Below are positions 1 through 12,800 of a DNA stretch of 64,000 nt, piece by piece. Positions within the stretch are counted from its first letter, which is position 1, and each line of letters opens with the position of its first letter. The notes beneath the pieces were generated by a model, which had not been told where the DNA came from, did not search any database, and saw only the letters and a program-made list of their open reading frames with translations. This DNA is from Trichostrongylus colubriformis (taxonomy: Eukaryota; Nematoda; Chromadorea; Rhabditida; Trichostrongylidae). The translations under genes were made by a program, and so were the position numbers. The stretch lies in NCBI GenBank assembly GCA_963978905.1, contig OZ022256.1, positions 10,089,501 to 10,153,500 of the forward strand, given 5' to 3'.

Positions 1-3000
1 GAAGTTGTGCAGCGCGATGAGCGTACCAAAGTGCCTACAACCACTTCATTATTTTAAAATTGAATATACCCACATATATTTCAAATACTAATTCAGCGGA
101 ACAGCAATACCTTCCCCAATATTCTTGAAACTGCGTAGTCAACATCAGATGAGAGGGTGAGTAGTGTCTTCATGCAGTGGCGCATACTCACATACCAGTA
201 CTTTGACTCCATGGTGTCATCATCAGATAGAATCACTAAAAAATTATGAAAAACTGAGCTTCCCCGAAAACAATGTCGTTTCGCACCACAACACTATCCT
301 ATGTAATGGCACGTCCAAATAAATAACTAAATAAATACAGAAATATATACCTCTAAACAAAAACTTCTCTATATCTGGAAACAGGGAGTCTATCGCACGT
401 AATCGATAACGATACGCTTCATTTTCCTCATCAGGAGCTCCCTATATACATATTTCTGTGACAAAGCGTAAGACGAATTGGGAGACAAGTTAAAAACGAT
501 GTAATCTTGAAACTAGATATATGCAAAACACAGAATGCACAGTGCATTGAAACCCTGATCACAGATCATCAGCTAATCAACTAACCTCCTGGGAAGGAAT
601 GAGGTAAGACATTGCACGGAGAGCTTCACTCGCCACCAGTACTTCTGAGGACCGTAAACACCTTTGGAAATCGCGGAGATATTCCCGCATTATCACCGGA
701 TCAACCCTGTGAAAAAATGCCAATATAACGATTAATAAGCTGAAGAATGATTGTCTCGGAATGCAAACCTCGCGAACAAGGCTAGCACAACCATTGCTGG
801 ATATTTACAAAAAGTCGGCTGCACTTCGTTGATAATCTAAGTACGACACATCAGACAGTGAACAAGAGCAACATCAAAACAATATAATTCCAACCTTGAT
901 CAAATGAGATATCAGTGCGGGAGGGATTTTGTAACGGCGAAACATGTGATAAAAGAGCTCTGTGATGGCATGGATATCTCGCTGTAAACAAGTAATTATG
1001 GGAGAGCACTGAACCTTTTTACTCATATGCTTATTTTCGTGTTCTTTTGAAATGATCAAAACCGTTCAAATTTTCTAGGCACAACATTTGTATAGGTCCG
1101 CAGTATAACCACGTCGACCAAGCCATAAAACTAAAGTATTGCGTCCTTGTATAGTAATTCATAAGAATAAAGGGATCAACCGTAATACGCCCACACATTC
1201 GTCCCAGATCCTTTGCGACAAGATATTTTTGACTATTTCTACAGCTGTGCGGGTCATTGCTCACATGAAAGATTGGACCGCAGGTCGATCACATATCAGC
1301 CAGGAGAACACTTTACTCCTCGGGGTCAGGTACTGGTACCAGGTTCGTCTACGGGATAAATAAAAGCGCACTGCATAGGTAGGCTTACCCTGCAAACCAC
1401 AGTTCACGTTCAGTGCACATTGGAATGAAGAGAGGATTCCGACTGAAAGTCGAGTGGGTGAGGTACCTGAGATGTTCCAGAATAATTCCTTTCTTTCTTT
1501 CCTCAATCTTCTTGAAACCACTTTCCCAATAACCCATCACGGGCCTTCCTCCTTGCTATCCTCGACGGTACACTCTGCGTAGGCGAATGAGGACTCGCCC
1601 CAGCAATATTAGTGCTGTTAGTAACAGGGGAGCGCTGTGAGAGAGAGGGGGAGCGGTATTGTTTATACCCGATCGGCTGGAATGCAACAACCCCCCCTCT
1701 CCGTTCTTCTACCAACGGCGGTATTGAAGCTGCTAAAGATATCCTTGCAAGTATAAAAGAAAAAAAAGAAATTTACCTGGTCTTGCTTCGTCAGCCTTGT
1801 TATTAAAGCATTGGCTGTCCCGACAACATCGACTTCACTTTTGCTGGATTACGAGCACTTCATTGAGTAACAAAAGGAAGAAAGGACCTACGAGTGCGAG
1901 CAAAGAAGCTACCTGTTTCTGTCCTTCTTTTTAATGTAAAGAGCCATCACAGTGTTAAGAACTTCTGCAGATAATGTCGCATTACCCAAGTTATACAAGT
2001 CGTAAAGAGCACATGCTGCATTCCTATAACAAATATGATTCCAGTACTATGTGTAAAAAATATCAGAAGGAAAAACGTTGGGTAAAATGAAAAGAAACGC
2101 ACCGTATTCCGAATCTTTCACATGTAGCACAGAATGTGACTGCGTAGCTAACATCGGTGAATCCGTTCTGTTTTAGAGAGTCAGCAAGAATCGGAAATAC
2201 TAGTGTCATCTGCTCAGCAAACACCATTTTCTCCTACAGATGAATGCAATTACCACGAAGCCAATAAAATCTCTAGTGATGTAATAAAAAACTGTAAAAC
2301 CTGATTGGTTGAGCCTCAAGATGAGATCTACAGCACTGACCTGTGTAACCCTGAGCGCATGCTCTACATAATCCATGTTTTCTTCGTACGCATGCTCCAT
2401 CGATTGAAGTAGCTCCTCATCAAATGATGTACCGATGCGGCGCACATGTACGGATACATAGGATTTCTCAAACTCACGAACCAATGCGTCGATCAAATCT
2501 TTTCTCGGCAAATTTCTGCAAACCGCATATTAGAGACGAGTAACTGCCAATCTCTATCATCTCAAAAGCCATCTAAGGATAAACAGAGCATTCCAGTCCG
2601 CTTTGTACGAGATGATCGTTCTGCGCCTGGCGAGGCCAACCCCCACCTCTACCGCGTTCAGAGCCCGCAAAATTTTCCAAAAATGCAAAAAGTTCCCGTC
2701 CTCTAAGATTAGCCCCACCCAATTCGAAGTCAGTCAACACCTTAATTTCGTTGTTTTCTCGGGACGAATTTTAGCTAATTTTTTCTTCTCCTTCATACCT
2801 TAGCAGCTTTGATGATTACTCAGCGTAACGACCCACACACGACTACTCGAGCGATACTTTGAAGCATCAGTAACTTACACATCAATGTTCTCAAAACGGC
2901 CGAGATGAAGAAGTTTGACTAACACACAGAGAGTATCTCTCATCGAAATCTCAACCATATCTACCAGAAGGGCCATAACGCTATAAAAGAGCCAATTTGT

Positions 3001-6000
3001 TGCAATCACATTATGAATTGAAGCCTCTCGGTACCTCTCAAATGGCTCATCTTCAATGCCCTCACTATCTTTTTCATACGCTTTGCTTTCTATTATAGAT
3101 TCGAGCAACGCCCTCATCTTCGCCTCTATAGATTTGAAGCGGTCCATCACCACAAAGAATCCGGGACGGTCTAAAACCAGGCTATCAGTGGATAGCTTGA
3201 AGACAAAGGCATGTTATCTAAAACACTTACCAGGATCGATAAGCTTGATGCGCTCCTTGTACTCGTTCAACTTCTCACAAGTTAAACTCAAGCTCTCGAA
3301 GTCTAACTAGAATCTCACATCACAGTGACAACGCATGACCCAAATACGATGTTTCTAGGATCACTTTTACTCACTTTCATTCCATACGGATTCCTTAGGA
3401 GATAAAGTACCAAAAACTGCATGGCTACCATACGTGTATTCACTGACTTATCGTTCAGTCGCTCAGCTAAATTTGCACATGTAATGACATATGTACAGAT
3501 AAGACATAAGGCCGCCGTCACACTGCGTTATGCGGTTTTGCGACGTCGCACTTTCGCGCGCGATGCCGCGGCCTCGGGATCCTGCATTGCCGCAATTTCG
3601 CGTGCGGAGCCGCGACACCGCAAAATTGCATAATCACAATGCCTGACCCAGCCTGAGCGGGCAAAGACATACCGACAGCATAAACAAGTCCTTTTTTGAG
3701 CGAATTGATGGGAACTCTGCGATCATGAGCAATTAAAACCCAGCAATTCAAAGCTTGTGTTCGTACTTGAAGGTTGGAATCAGCAAGATGAGCCTTTAAA
3801 CAACAGAAATTGTCACGAAAACAAGGAATTTCGTTTTTATTGATGCAATAAGTGCTTACCTGCAGCTGATCAGCCATTATGTCACGGACTATACGCGCAT
3901 CACGACCTGGTCTCAGAAAGTGAGGTTTCATGTCAGGACCACAAATAACTTTACAGAAAGCTACAAGTATAGCACTACGCATTGCAGGTGGCTGTAATGG
4001 ATTTGCAGATCTTCAAGGTGAATGCAAACTACAAGGAGATCGGAGAAGTGAATGAAAACTTGCAACCTACATCAAAATCGAGAAATGGTAAAACACCACG
4101 AATGTTTTCAAAAAACGTCAGTGGAGCAATCTGAGCAATCTTCTGAATGATCAACGCAAAAGGCTTTGAAACCGACTGCACCGAGGCCTCACGTGGACGA
4201 AGCATTCCGACAAAATAAAGCATATGAGACATCATTTGATCCATATCACCTAAAATCCTACTCGGACCTTGTGAGATGCTTATCGACAAAAAGTGTGGTT
4301 TGAACGAAGCACTGATACCAACTGACCGTCAATCGAAAGCTTTTTGAGTGGCTCAACGAAAGGATAGTCGGTTATGCGAGGATCATTGAGATACTCAAAG
4401 TGCGTGCTCGCCTTGACTAATATCCGAGCAACTTCTGGAATTAAAAAAGTAAGAAATCAAAAAGTATCCCAAGAAGTAGAATTCATAGCAATGGTGAGGT
4501 ACAACCAACTATGTAGAGGTAAAAAAGGCTGGCAAGTCAAAGAAAATCTGACCGAAAGCAAGCTTGAAGTCCACACAAATGGGACGCAAATGTTCAAACA
4601 ACTGCCGGAGTTCTGCGGTTGAACCTTTGGCGAAACGAGGATGAGCAACGAACTTGATTATAATGGAAGTTAGAGCTCTTGAAATTAGATGGTCATTTTT
4701 CACTGGAATTTGAGACTCACACTTGCCCCCCCCCCCCATATGCAGAATTAGATTTACCTGAGCAATTGGATATTCGCCTCAGCAGGTCGCCACAGAAATT
4801 TAATAGCATTTTCTACAGATTCACCGTTGCCGCGTGGTATATTTATGCAGCATATGAATCCAATCATATCAGCAATCTAAAAATGTGAGAATATGCAGAG
4901 ATGTTCGTCGGTGAAGCAAAACGTAAACAACATGAAATATATATGTACCTGAGAGCGCAGTTCCTTCCAAAGAGCTAAGTCAGTGTTAAACGTATCCCCT
5001 TCCTCATTAAACTCAACTTCATTTCCGTCAATTTCCACTCCCAAGTCACTATACGCCCTAGAATACTCGAGCATTATTGAAGTAAAAAGGATGAACATGT
5101 GATCCTAGTACACTCTGTTGATGCCTTTGTATTGATTTTTTTGTTTAGTATAGCAATACGATACGAAAAGTGCCTAATGATTAACTTTTTTTGCTATCCA
5201 CACGCCAGATCTCCTCTTTTTCCGCTGTTATCACGCCATATCTTCTTTAGCTTTTCTCTTGCCGCGCGAGATCCACTTTTCGCGCCTTCACCTGCCTATA
5301 TAAGTCTAGTGATTCAGGATCTGCTGTCCTAAGTGTCTAACCGTCCACCATTGCGCGGCGCCTGCCTGTTGTACCGGAACGCCAAATAAACTGTGAGTTA
5401 TTCGTGCTAGTGACCAACTACACGGGTTTCATAATCGAGCGGATCGCAACCTCCACTACAGAAGCACTTATCAGCATCAGACTTAAAAGTTCATATTCAT
5501 GTAAATATTGGAGGCAAACTAGAGGAGAAGATGCAAGACGATTCGTTAATGACATATTGAAAAGAAATGTTGACAGCTACAGTAATCGAGAGCCTCACCG
5601 TTTTATTACGGCACCTTCGATATGAAAAGTAAGTCTTTGAATAAGATAGACGAGCATCTGCAGAACCTCTACACGATCCGCACACACTTCTGCTAACTGA
5701 AATACTCGAAATTCCTCACGTGATTGTTACCTCCCCGGATAAAGGTTCATTACGGCGCACTACCCCATACGATGTCGAAAAAGCAGAAAAAAATAGGGCT
5801 CACGTTTTCTGGCAACGACTCTCCGGCGCTTACAGCATAACATAGAGTTTTAACCAGATCGGGCTTGAACGCATTGAATGCTGAAGTGTGATCATGTTTT
5901 CATTCATTAACTCTCATAAGCAAGTAATACGATAGAATTGGGTGATGGAATAAGCAAAAATAATACTGAAAACTACACACCTTTGATTAATGTCTGAATT

Positions 6001-7191
6001 AAATCTAACCACACGTTCCAATTCCTTATCGTAGTTTCGATCCTTACAATAGGTATACTAACTTAAGAGAAAAATAGCAATAATGACCAGATGAGATACC
6101 TGCAGATATTGAATAGATCGTCGAAATAGGTGTAGATAGCACCATAGTCACCATCGTCAACTGCGCTTTCAAAATCTGCAATAAACTTCATGAAATTCAG
6201 TTGTAAAGATTGAACGCCTCGACTGATCCAATCTTGCCGATCATTTGTTTCAAAAGTTTGATTTTAGAGTACAAAAAAGAAAAGAAATTGACCCTCTCAG
6301 TAGGAATGAAAACAATAGGTGGGGGAAAAATAGGCTCAAAATGAGATTGGCAAAGGGTGTGTTCTAGAGTGTGAACACAGCGGTTGCATAACGGTGAGTA
6401 ACCAACTGCGGGATCACATAGATCTACCACAGAGATTTTACCGAAGAAGTCGGAGATCACACCCAATTCAGATACTTCAGTTCATGGCGTTCTTTCCTGC
6501 CGTGACTACTTCACAGGTCTCGATTAATCCTCAGATACCACACTGCTATTGGTTCTGACTGTTGCCCCTGAATCAGCATGGAGCTCAGGATTGAGACCAG
6601 CTAATCCCTACATCAGTTCGCAGCCCACGTTCGAGTGAAGATTAGATTAGATCGTATCGGTATAATAATCAACGAGCTATAGCGAACCGCAAGTAGCCTG
6701 CAAGGCATAAGTGCGGTTCTAATTCGGGACGGCCATAAATCCAAATAAGATAAGAGGTAAATGACAAAATAGGATAACAAAAGTAAACAAATACGTGGAA
6801 ATATGATGTAACTAACTTCCTACGACTTTCAGTGCTGTCTCCAAAGTGATACTATCTTTAGACACAATGAATGTGTTAATCGAATTTGACAGCAGATCCT
6901 CATCTCTCTCCGGGATCTCGAATCTGTAACATTACTTCCAGAATTGATAGATATTCTTTTTATAGAAAAGTGAAGCTTCCCTCACCTAGACTCCGCTATT
7001 CCTGGTGCATCAGTACCCTGGTCTTCCGATTCCGAGCCTTCGTCAGAGTCTGTCATGTTGGACCGAGATGGATCAGCTTCACGACCTCGAGTATCAGATA
7101 CACTGCGCTGCTTTGCCCTTGTTGAGTCTTTCGGTTGGCCACTCTGTTCAGAAAAGTCCGAATCCTCACACGATTCTGAGGGTGGCGGCAT
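1..7191 (-). CDS. Condensin complex subunit 1 (CAP-D2 / DPY-28-like), partial at its 3' end
   Basis: HEAT-repeat non-SMC subunit of condensin, which binds the SMC2/SMC4 ring and compacts mitotic chromosomes in the nucleus; in C. elegans the homologue DPY-28 also serves dosage compensation. Spliced exons I can place: 6986-7191 (ATG 7189-7191), 6824-6923, 6100-6175, 5981-6042, 4949-5104, 4758-4876, 4553-4677, 4319-4434, about 4071-4285, 3860-3991, 3673-3793, 3375-3466, 3231-3306, 2879-3170, 2341-2515, 2103-2233, 1913-2023, about 1777-1860, 769-836, 586-706, 351-441, 111-235, and 1-34 running off the window. Identification rests on family signatures: an acidic N-terminus, FEIPERDEDLL, MRSAILVAFCKVI, VRTQALNCWVLI, AERLNDKSVNTRMVAMQFL followed by LLRNPYG, and a late KYWY...TLLTLSSDVD block. 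Most junctions are GT/AG and phases agree where checked (for example 4553 to 4434, 3673 to 3466, 351 to 235). Junctions near 5981-6824, 4285 and 800-1780 are unsettled; an extra exon may be missing there. Confidence 0.85.
3508..3645. mobile_element. CpG-rich MITE-like repeat inside a condensin intron
   Basis: The intron 3467-3672 is almost filled by a CpG-rich segment whose ends are imperfect inverted copies: the left end reads AGGCCGCCG...TTATGCGGTTTTGCG, and the right end, reversed, AGGCATTG...TTATGCAATTTTGCG. The composition differs sharply from the AT-rich introns around it. It has no coding capacity, and I cannot define a target duplication with confidence. Confidence 0.45.
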
Positions 7192-7215
7192 TAACAGTTA
7201 CAGCTGAATTGTAAA
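7192..7215 (-). promoter_or_regulatory. Probable SL trans-splice acceptor and short 5' leader of the condensin gene
   Basis: Reading the minus strand, TTTACAATTCAG (7204-7215) lies 12 nt before the ATG at 7191. A TTTCAG-like acceptor this close to a start codon, with no upstream exon visible, is typical of nematode spliced-leader addition. Inference only; an ordinary intron acceptor would look the same. Confidence 0.5.
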
Positions 7216-7671
7216 TAATAGAAATCATAAAGTCCAAAAAATGAAGCTACATTCAAAGCACGTGGAATCCATCTACTCATAGAATAGGACCATATATACC
7301 AACAAATACCACACCATCGCGAATCCATGGTTCTGCTAAGTGTTAAAAAGAGCGAAAAAAGAGAGGTAAAAGGCAAATGAATGGTCGGTACTATTCGACT
7401 ATCATAACCCTAAGTACCAATCTGGTTAAAAAAATATTTTGCCAAAACTCTGCCTTTGGGGATTATTTGACTGCTGATCACGAAAACGACATCTACGTGC
7501 AGGAAAATACACCCGCTCACACGTGCAATTGCGTACGTTTGACCACTACCGTAAACCAACGAGTACATAAATGAAATCTGGAGCGCAACTGTCGGTATTG
7601 CGCTCTTTTTAACCTGCACAACATAAAAAGTTCTAAAATCGTTGCTGCAGTGATATCATGCTGCACGCACA

Positions 7672-7875
7672 TTGTCTACGCCTGTGGGTGAGGAAGCTAA
7701 AAAGGTGCCGTTGTGTATTTCCTTTGTACGCGAACCCATCAGCTCGGCCGTTATGAACGCTCTGCGCAGATGTGAGCCTGACAATGCAGTAGGGGTGGTC
7801 GAGATCCGCCTACATCCCTTGAGCAGCAGCAATTTGTTCACCATCGAAGGTATGACCGCGCCTGGTCTGTCCTAA
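7672..7875 (+). pseudogene. Possible Penelope-like element remnant
   Basis: A 67-codon open stretch contains a CISFVREPISSAVMNALRR...VGVVEI pattern. It resembles the segment between the reverse transcriptase and GIY-YIG regions of nematode Penelope-like elements; a related LPFISDKVSAAIKQCIARA segment occurs at about 42100-42180 in this window. The reading frame closes soon after and no catalytic motif follows, so at most it is a decayed fragment. The similarity is by eye only. The rest of 7192-8442 shows nothing I can name. Confidence 0.4.
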
Positions 7876-8442
7876 TGGACGAGTAGGGGACCGCAATGAG
7901 TAAGGTGTGATACATGAAAATCTATCTTGTTTACAGATTTTGTGTGTCAGTGTAGTTGAGGAGGGGTCATATTACTGCGCTCGGCGTTCTACAATATTTT
8001 GCCTATGCAGCTGGAGTAAACAGTGTGCAGGGTGAAATGCTCTGTAGCCCTGCATTTGTCTACGAGACCAGCATGAATACAGCTTATCAGTAAAATACCA
8101 TCATAATACGACAAGGTACGAATGCAGAAGGGTACACGGATACATGGCGTGATAGTAATGGAATAACAGGGAATTCCGTAGATGGAGTGCACACCGAATC
8201 GTGTCGTCGTCGAGTCCATAGCTGCCGGAGGCCGCGGGAAGGCCCTCGCCCTGTCGGAAGCTGAAGAACGGTATAGCGACGGTCAGTTCGCACGAGTTTT
8301 TCATTGGCATTGCCAAGTAGTAAATACGAAGGCAAGTTCGGAAATACGACAGCATCCAGTTCGTGGTGTGAACTTCAAGCTGAAACCGAGAAAGCGTGCC
8401 GCGATGCTCTTAATCCTGCCGCATCTCCTTGACCACCCTCAC

Positions 8443-8447
8443 CGTAG
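8443..8447. repeat. Left 5-bp target-site duplication (CGTAG) of the BEL/Pao element
   Basis: CGTAG directly precedes the TG of the 5' LTR and is repeated directly after the CA of the 3' LTR at 16812-16816. Five-base duplications are usual for BEL/Pao integration. Confidence 0.9.
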
Positions 8448-9178
8448 TGTGCTGACGCACTATCTTGGGCCGAGGAGTCATCGATCAAATCCGTGGTTTA
8501 GATGATCGCGCGCCAAGGCGGGAACGAAACCGATATAAATCAAGAGCCGTCGCCATACACATATCGTTCACCTTGCCACTGATTTGGATCATTGTTCCTG
8601 CCTCTTTATCTCATGATTAGCATTCTCGTTGTTCGTAGTTACTCTTCACATAACCCGATTCACACCATATCTGTTGAAGCGTGGGATTTGTCCACTAACC
8701 TCTTATTGCAATTCCGCTCACGTTGTTCTCATTTACCTAACCAGAGGAGATCCATTTGTCCATTCGGGTGTTAGCGATCAAGATTATGCTGTTGCCTTAC
8801 GGTTAGCTATTTTTGCATAGACGTTGCTAACATTGCCGTGTATTTTGTTGACCTCATCATCATATCTCATGCTCATAGAAGTATTTCATTAACTGGTGCC
8901 GATGTATTCTAATCGAATTCGTGTTCGTTATACGTTCGAAGTTACCAATAAAAGTTTAATTACCCAAGTTTGAGGTGTCGACCTTGTGGTGAAGCCACGA
9001 CTATCTGTTGGTTGCGTGTTGCTTGTTGTGTGTGAAGTTGTCCCGTTACAGTCAAACCCACTGAACCATCAACGATTGCGGCAGGACATTTCAACCAGGA
9101 AGCCAAGGTTGGTTTACTGTCCCTCAGCTTCATCTTGGCACAGACACGTACTCTCTCGGGGGCAACACACTCACAACA
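8448..9178 (+). repeat. 5' long terminal repeat
   Basis: 731-bp LTR with canonical TG...CA ends (TGTGCTGACGCAC...CACAACA). It carries a TATA-like TATAAAT at 8534-8540 and an AATAAA at 8947-8952, giving a plausible U3-R-U5 order with transcription starting shortly after 8560. It matches 16083-16811 almost exactly; differences noted are T versus G at 8464/16099, an extra TG in a TTATTGCAATT stretch, and A versus G near 8992/16626. Confidence 0.95.
8534..8540 (+). promoter_or_regulatory. TATA-like box of the 5' LTR promoter
   Basis: TATAAAT lies 86 bp inside the LTR and about 410 bp before the LTR AATAAA signal, the expected order for U3 promoter and R/U5 polyadenylation. The start site cannot be seen directly. 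Confidence 0.55.
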
Positions 9179-9180
9179 TT

Positions 9181-9193
9181 TGGTGCATCGGCC
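9181..9193 (+). other. Primer binding site matching the 3' end of tRNA-Gly
   Basis: TGGTGCATCGGCC begins two bases (TT) after the 5' LTR. It is the complement of a tRNA 3' end GGCCGATGCACCA, which matches invertebrate tRNA-Gly(GCC) as I know it; pairing is lost after 13 bases. This is the expected site for priming minus-strand DNA synthesis. The tRNA assignment is from memory, while the position and CCA complement are seen directly. Confidence 0.8.
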
Positions 9194-9839
9194 AGACCTC
9201 TTTCTTGCAATACACACATTTTTGTGGCTTGTGGATTAGAAGAGTCACATCTTCACTTCATCGAACACATTACCACAAAGATAACTTTGTACTTCAGGTA
9301 CAATATCAAAGAAGACACCAAGCAAGACTTGGGGATTTCAAAAGCACATACAGAAGCCACAGCAAGCTTTTATAATCCGAAGGTACAGACTTCCATACAG
9401 TTTCTTTCCTTATTGCAATTGCAACTTATAATTTCATTTCATTGAATCGCATTTCATTTCATTGCATTGCATTTCATGCACCTTTTTTTTGTATGTGCTG
9501 ATTTTACATCACCAACGTAAACGGCAACAAACAAAGACACAAAAACAACTCTTTAGTCACACGTTCGTGCAACAGCAGCCAAAATCTACAGTAGCCTCAA
9601 GGCCAAGCATTACTTTTCACAAAAAAGGTAATCCACAGTAATCCCATACACCATACATTAATCGATATCACTTATCGATTCAGATTTCGTTGCACTAATC
9701 CGTTCCATTCCACTGATTTGCGTACCGCCATTAAAAAGGGATATCCAAAAAACGCTAAGGTACATTAGCAGTTATTTACCATCGTGCTCGTACTCGTTGT
9801 AAGGGTAGTCCACAAATCACCTCACCGCCGCACATCACC

Positions 9840-12800
9840 ATGGCACCATTAAAACCGTGGAAAACACGCATCACAAAGACAGCAAAATCCTTGGAGGACT
9901 TAATAACAAGGTCTAACCCCTTCACCAGTTTTACCATCCCCAACCTAAACTCCGAAGATGAAATAACAGACATTTTGAAAGGCAAACAAGCCACGATTGC
10001 CACACACATAACAAACATCACAAAACTACTAGAATCACTTAGGCAAGCACAAACAAGTATGGAAGAATCATTCAAAGCTCTAGGAGCACAACAGCAGCTA
10101 GCAGAGGAAAGCTCCTTTGAGGAATGCGCAGATGCCGCATTCACAACTATAAGCAATGCCGAAGAAACTCTAGTAAAGCTCAGCGAAAAACAAACAGAAA
10201 TCAACACTCGCCTAGAAAGAACCAGCGAATTGGAAGAACGAAGAAGAAACACCCTCACAGAAAACTCATTACAAACCCCGGGACAACGAACACCCGCTTC
10301 GTATGCCTCCTCTCTACAAGCGCAAGGACTGCTCCCACGGTTACAAATACCGACATTCTCTGGCAACAAAAGGGAATGGGATTCATTCTGGGCCATATTT
10401 AAGGCAAACATTGAAGATCAGCCCATTCCAGTCATGCTGAAGTTCAACTATCTGCTACAATCCTTAACAGGAGAACCTCGTCAAGTTGCAAACAGATACC
10501 AAATCAGCGAAGACAACTACTCCATAGTCGTTGATGCCTTGAAGCACAAATACGGCAGAGACAACTCAATCATTGAAGAGCTGTTCAAACAGTTGGAAAG
10601 CTTAACAGCTACAGGCCCCTCCACAACACAACAAATCTCCTTGCTAGACAAAATATCCGCTATCATGTCACAACTAGCGGCAAAGGGGCAAGATACCGAT
10701 CATAGAATGCTCCTCAATACAGTTCTAAGAAAATTTGAATCTAACATTCAGCTTAAAGCGTTGGAAAAACGCGAGCAACTAGAAACGCCATCCTACTGGA
10801 CATGGCAAACACTACGCAGTGACCTTTTAAGCATTCTAGAACTTAGAGAAAGAGTCGAACAGTCACAAAAAGTCATAAGTGACTACAAGGAAAGTAACAT
10901 AAGCCGCAGTCAACAGCCATGCATATATTGCAGGCGCACGAATCACTCATCAAAGAACTGCAGAACAGTCCCTCACACGCAGCGCGTGGCATTCCTTACC
11001 AGGAATCAAATGTGTCTCAACTGTGCAAAAACAAATCACAGAACAGCAGAATGCCGAAGCCGAGGATGCTTCAGGTGCGGGCGAAAACACCATTCCTCCA
11101 CTTCATGCCCCGAGACACCAACAGAGAGAACGGCACCTTTAAGGTCGTCACTACCCCCTCAACTGGAACGCGCAAATACCAACGCACCTGCGAGAGCAGT
11201 ACCGAAGAGGGGACAAAGACAAGACACCCTCACACGAAGCACACAAAATGTCATCACAATTGACAACAACAACATCGAAACCCAAAACGAACAAATCGAA
11301 GAAGAAACGCAAATAAATCAAGTGAACGGCTCCGGAAAGCACCGTAGAGGCAGTGTTGTTCTACTCACAGGAACTGCCACTATAGAAGGACCACAAGGAC
11401 TCAAGAAAGTCCGCATCCTTTTAGACACCGGTTCACAACTATCTTTCATTGATTCAACACTCGTTGACGAGTTGAAACTACCGGTCATAGATTCCACGAC
11501 ATTGAAAATAAGAACCTTTGGATCCCAAACACCTACACAAAAGGAACACCGTATAGTCAAAGTCAACCTTATTACTAGAGACGGATCATCACGCTCATAC
11601 GAGTTCTTCGACAACGATACAATCACGAACAACTCAAACAAAACACAACTAACCAAGAGAGATTGGGAATACGTGAAGGACCACGGTATCGATCTCTCAC
11701 CCAACCCTGAAGACCAAGAGAAGCCACGCATCCTAGTAGGCTGCGACCATCTGTGGGAGATGGTCGACTGTAAGCAATGCAAGTTACCATCAGGCCTACA
11801 CTTAATTACAACAATATTCGGCCCCATGATATCAGGGAAACAATCCCACAACACACAGTCCATACGCGAAGCTGCTACCCAGAATATAGTGGCACAAGAA
11901 GAGAGAGATGCGTGGGACCGTTACTGGGCCATCGAGTCTTCAGGTACGAATGAGTTCACAGGACCAGAAAAGAAGGAGAAACAAGCTCTAAACGAAAAGA
12001 TCATCAAGACATTCAAGGAAACAATAATCAAAAAACCCGAAGGTTACTACGTAAGGCTTCCTTGGAAGGAAAACCACGCCGATTTACCAGACAATAAAGC
12101 CATGGCAGTTGCACGACTTCGCAATCTGCTCAGACAGTATTCAGTAAAGGAACTGAACGACATCGATGATATATTCAAACAACAGTTACAACAAGGCGTA
12201 ATCGAGCAAGTTCCACAAGAAGCCATTAGAAAGTGCCAAAAGAAAATTCATTACCTTCCTTATCAAGTCATTAACAGACCAGAAAAACAAACCACACCCA
12301 AACGCGTAGTCTTCGACGCGTCCGCGCATAGCAGAGGAAAACTTTCACTAAACGATGTACTCTATCAAGGCCCTCTCATCATGCCAACCATCATCGGCAT
12401 GCTGTTAAGATTCACCGTGGGAAAGATAGCCTTCACGGCTGACATAGAAAAAGCCTTCCTACAAGTACATCTACACGAAATCGACCGTGACGCTACAAGA
12501 TTCCTCTGGGTGTGCGATATAAAACAACCAGCACACGAACATAACTTAGTCACGTACAGGTTTACCCGTGTAACATTCGGACTCAATTCCTCCCCCTTTC
12601 TTTTAGCAGCAACTATCCATTTCCATCTGGATAGCTGCTCACCCGAGTCCAAAATCGCGGCGGAGATAAAAGAGAACCTGTATGTAGACAATCTGATAAT
12701 GACGGCGGAGACGAAAGAGGAAGCAGTCATACAGTACCAAAACAGTAAAGACATATTCAAATCCATGAACATGAACATGAGAGAGTACGTCTCCAACGAC

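Noticed and set aside
8960..9375. Open frames on both strands across the LTR and leader (also repeated at 16593-16820)
   Set aside because: They lie in LTR sequence, are duplicated only because the LTR is, and show no family motif.
9776..10411. 211-codon minus-strand open frame at the start of the BEL/Pao coding region
   Set aside because: Antisense shadow of the gag-pol frame; no motif, and the sense frame is clearly the real one. The same holds for the other minus-strand frames in 11000-16030.
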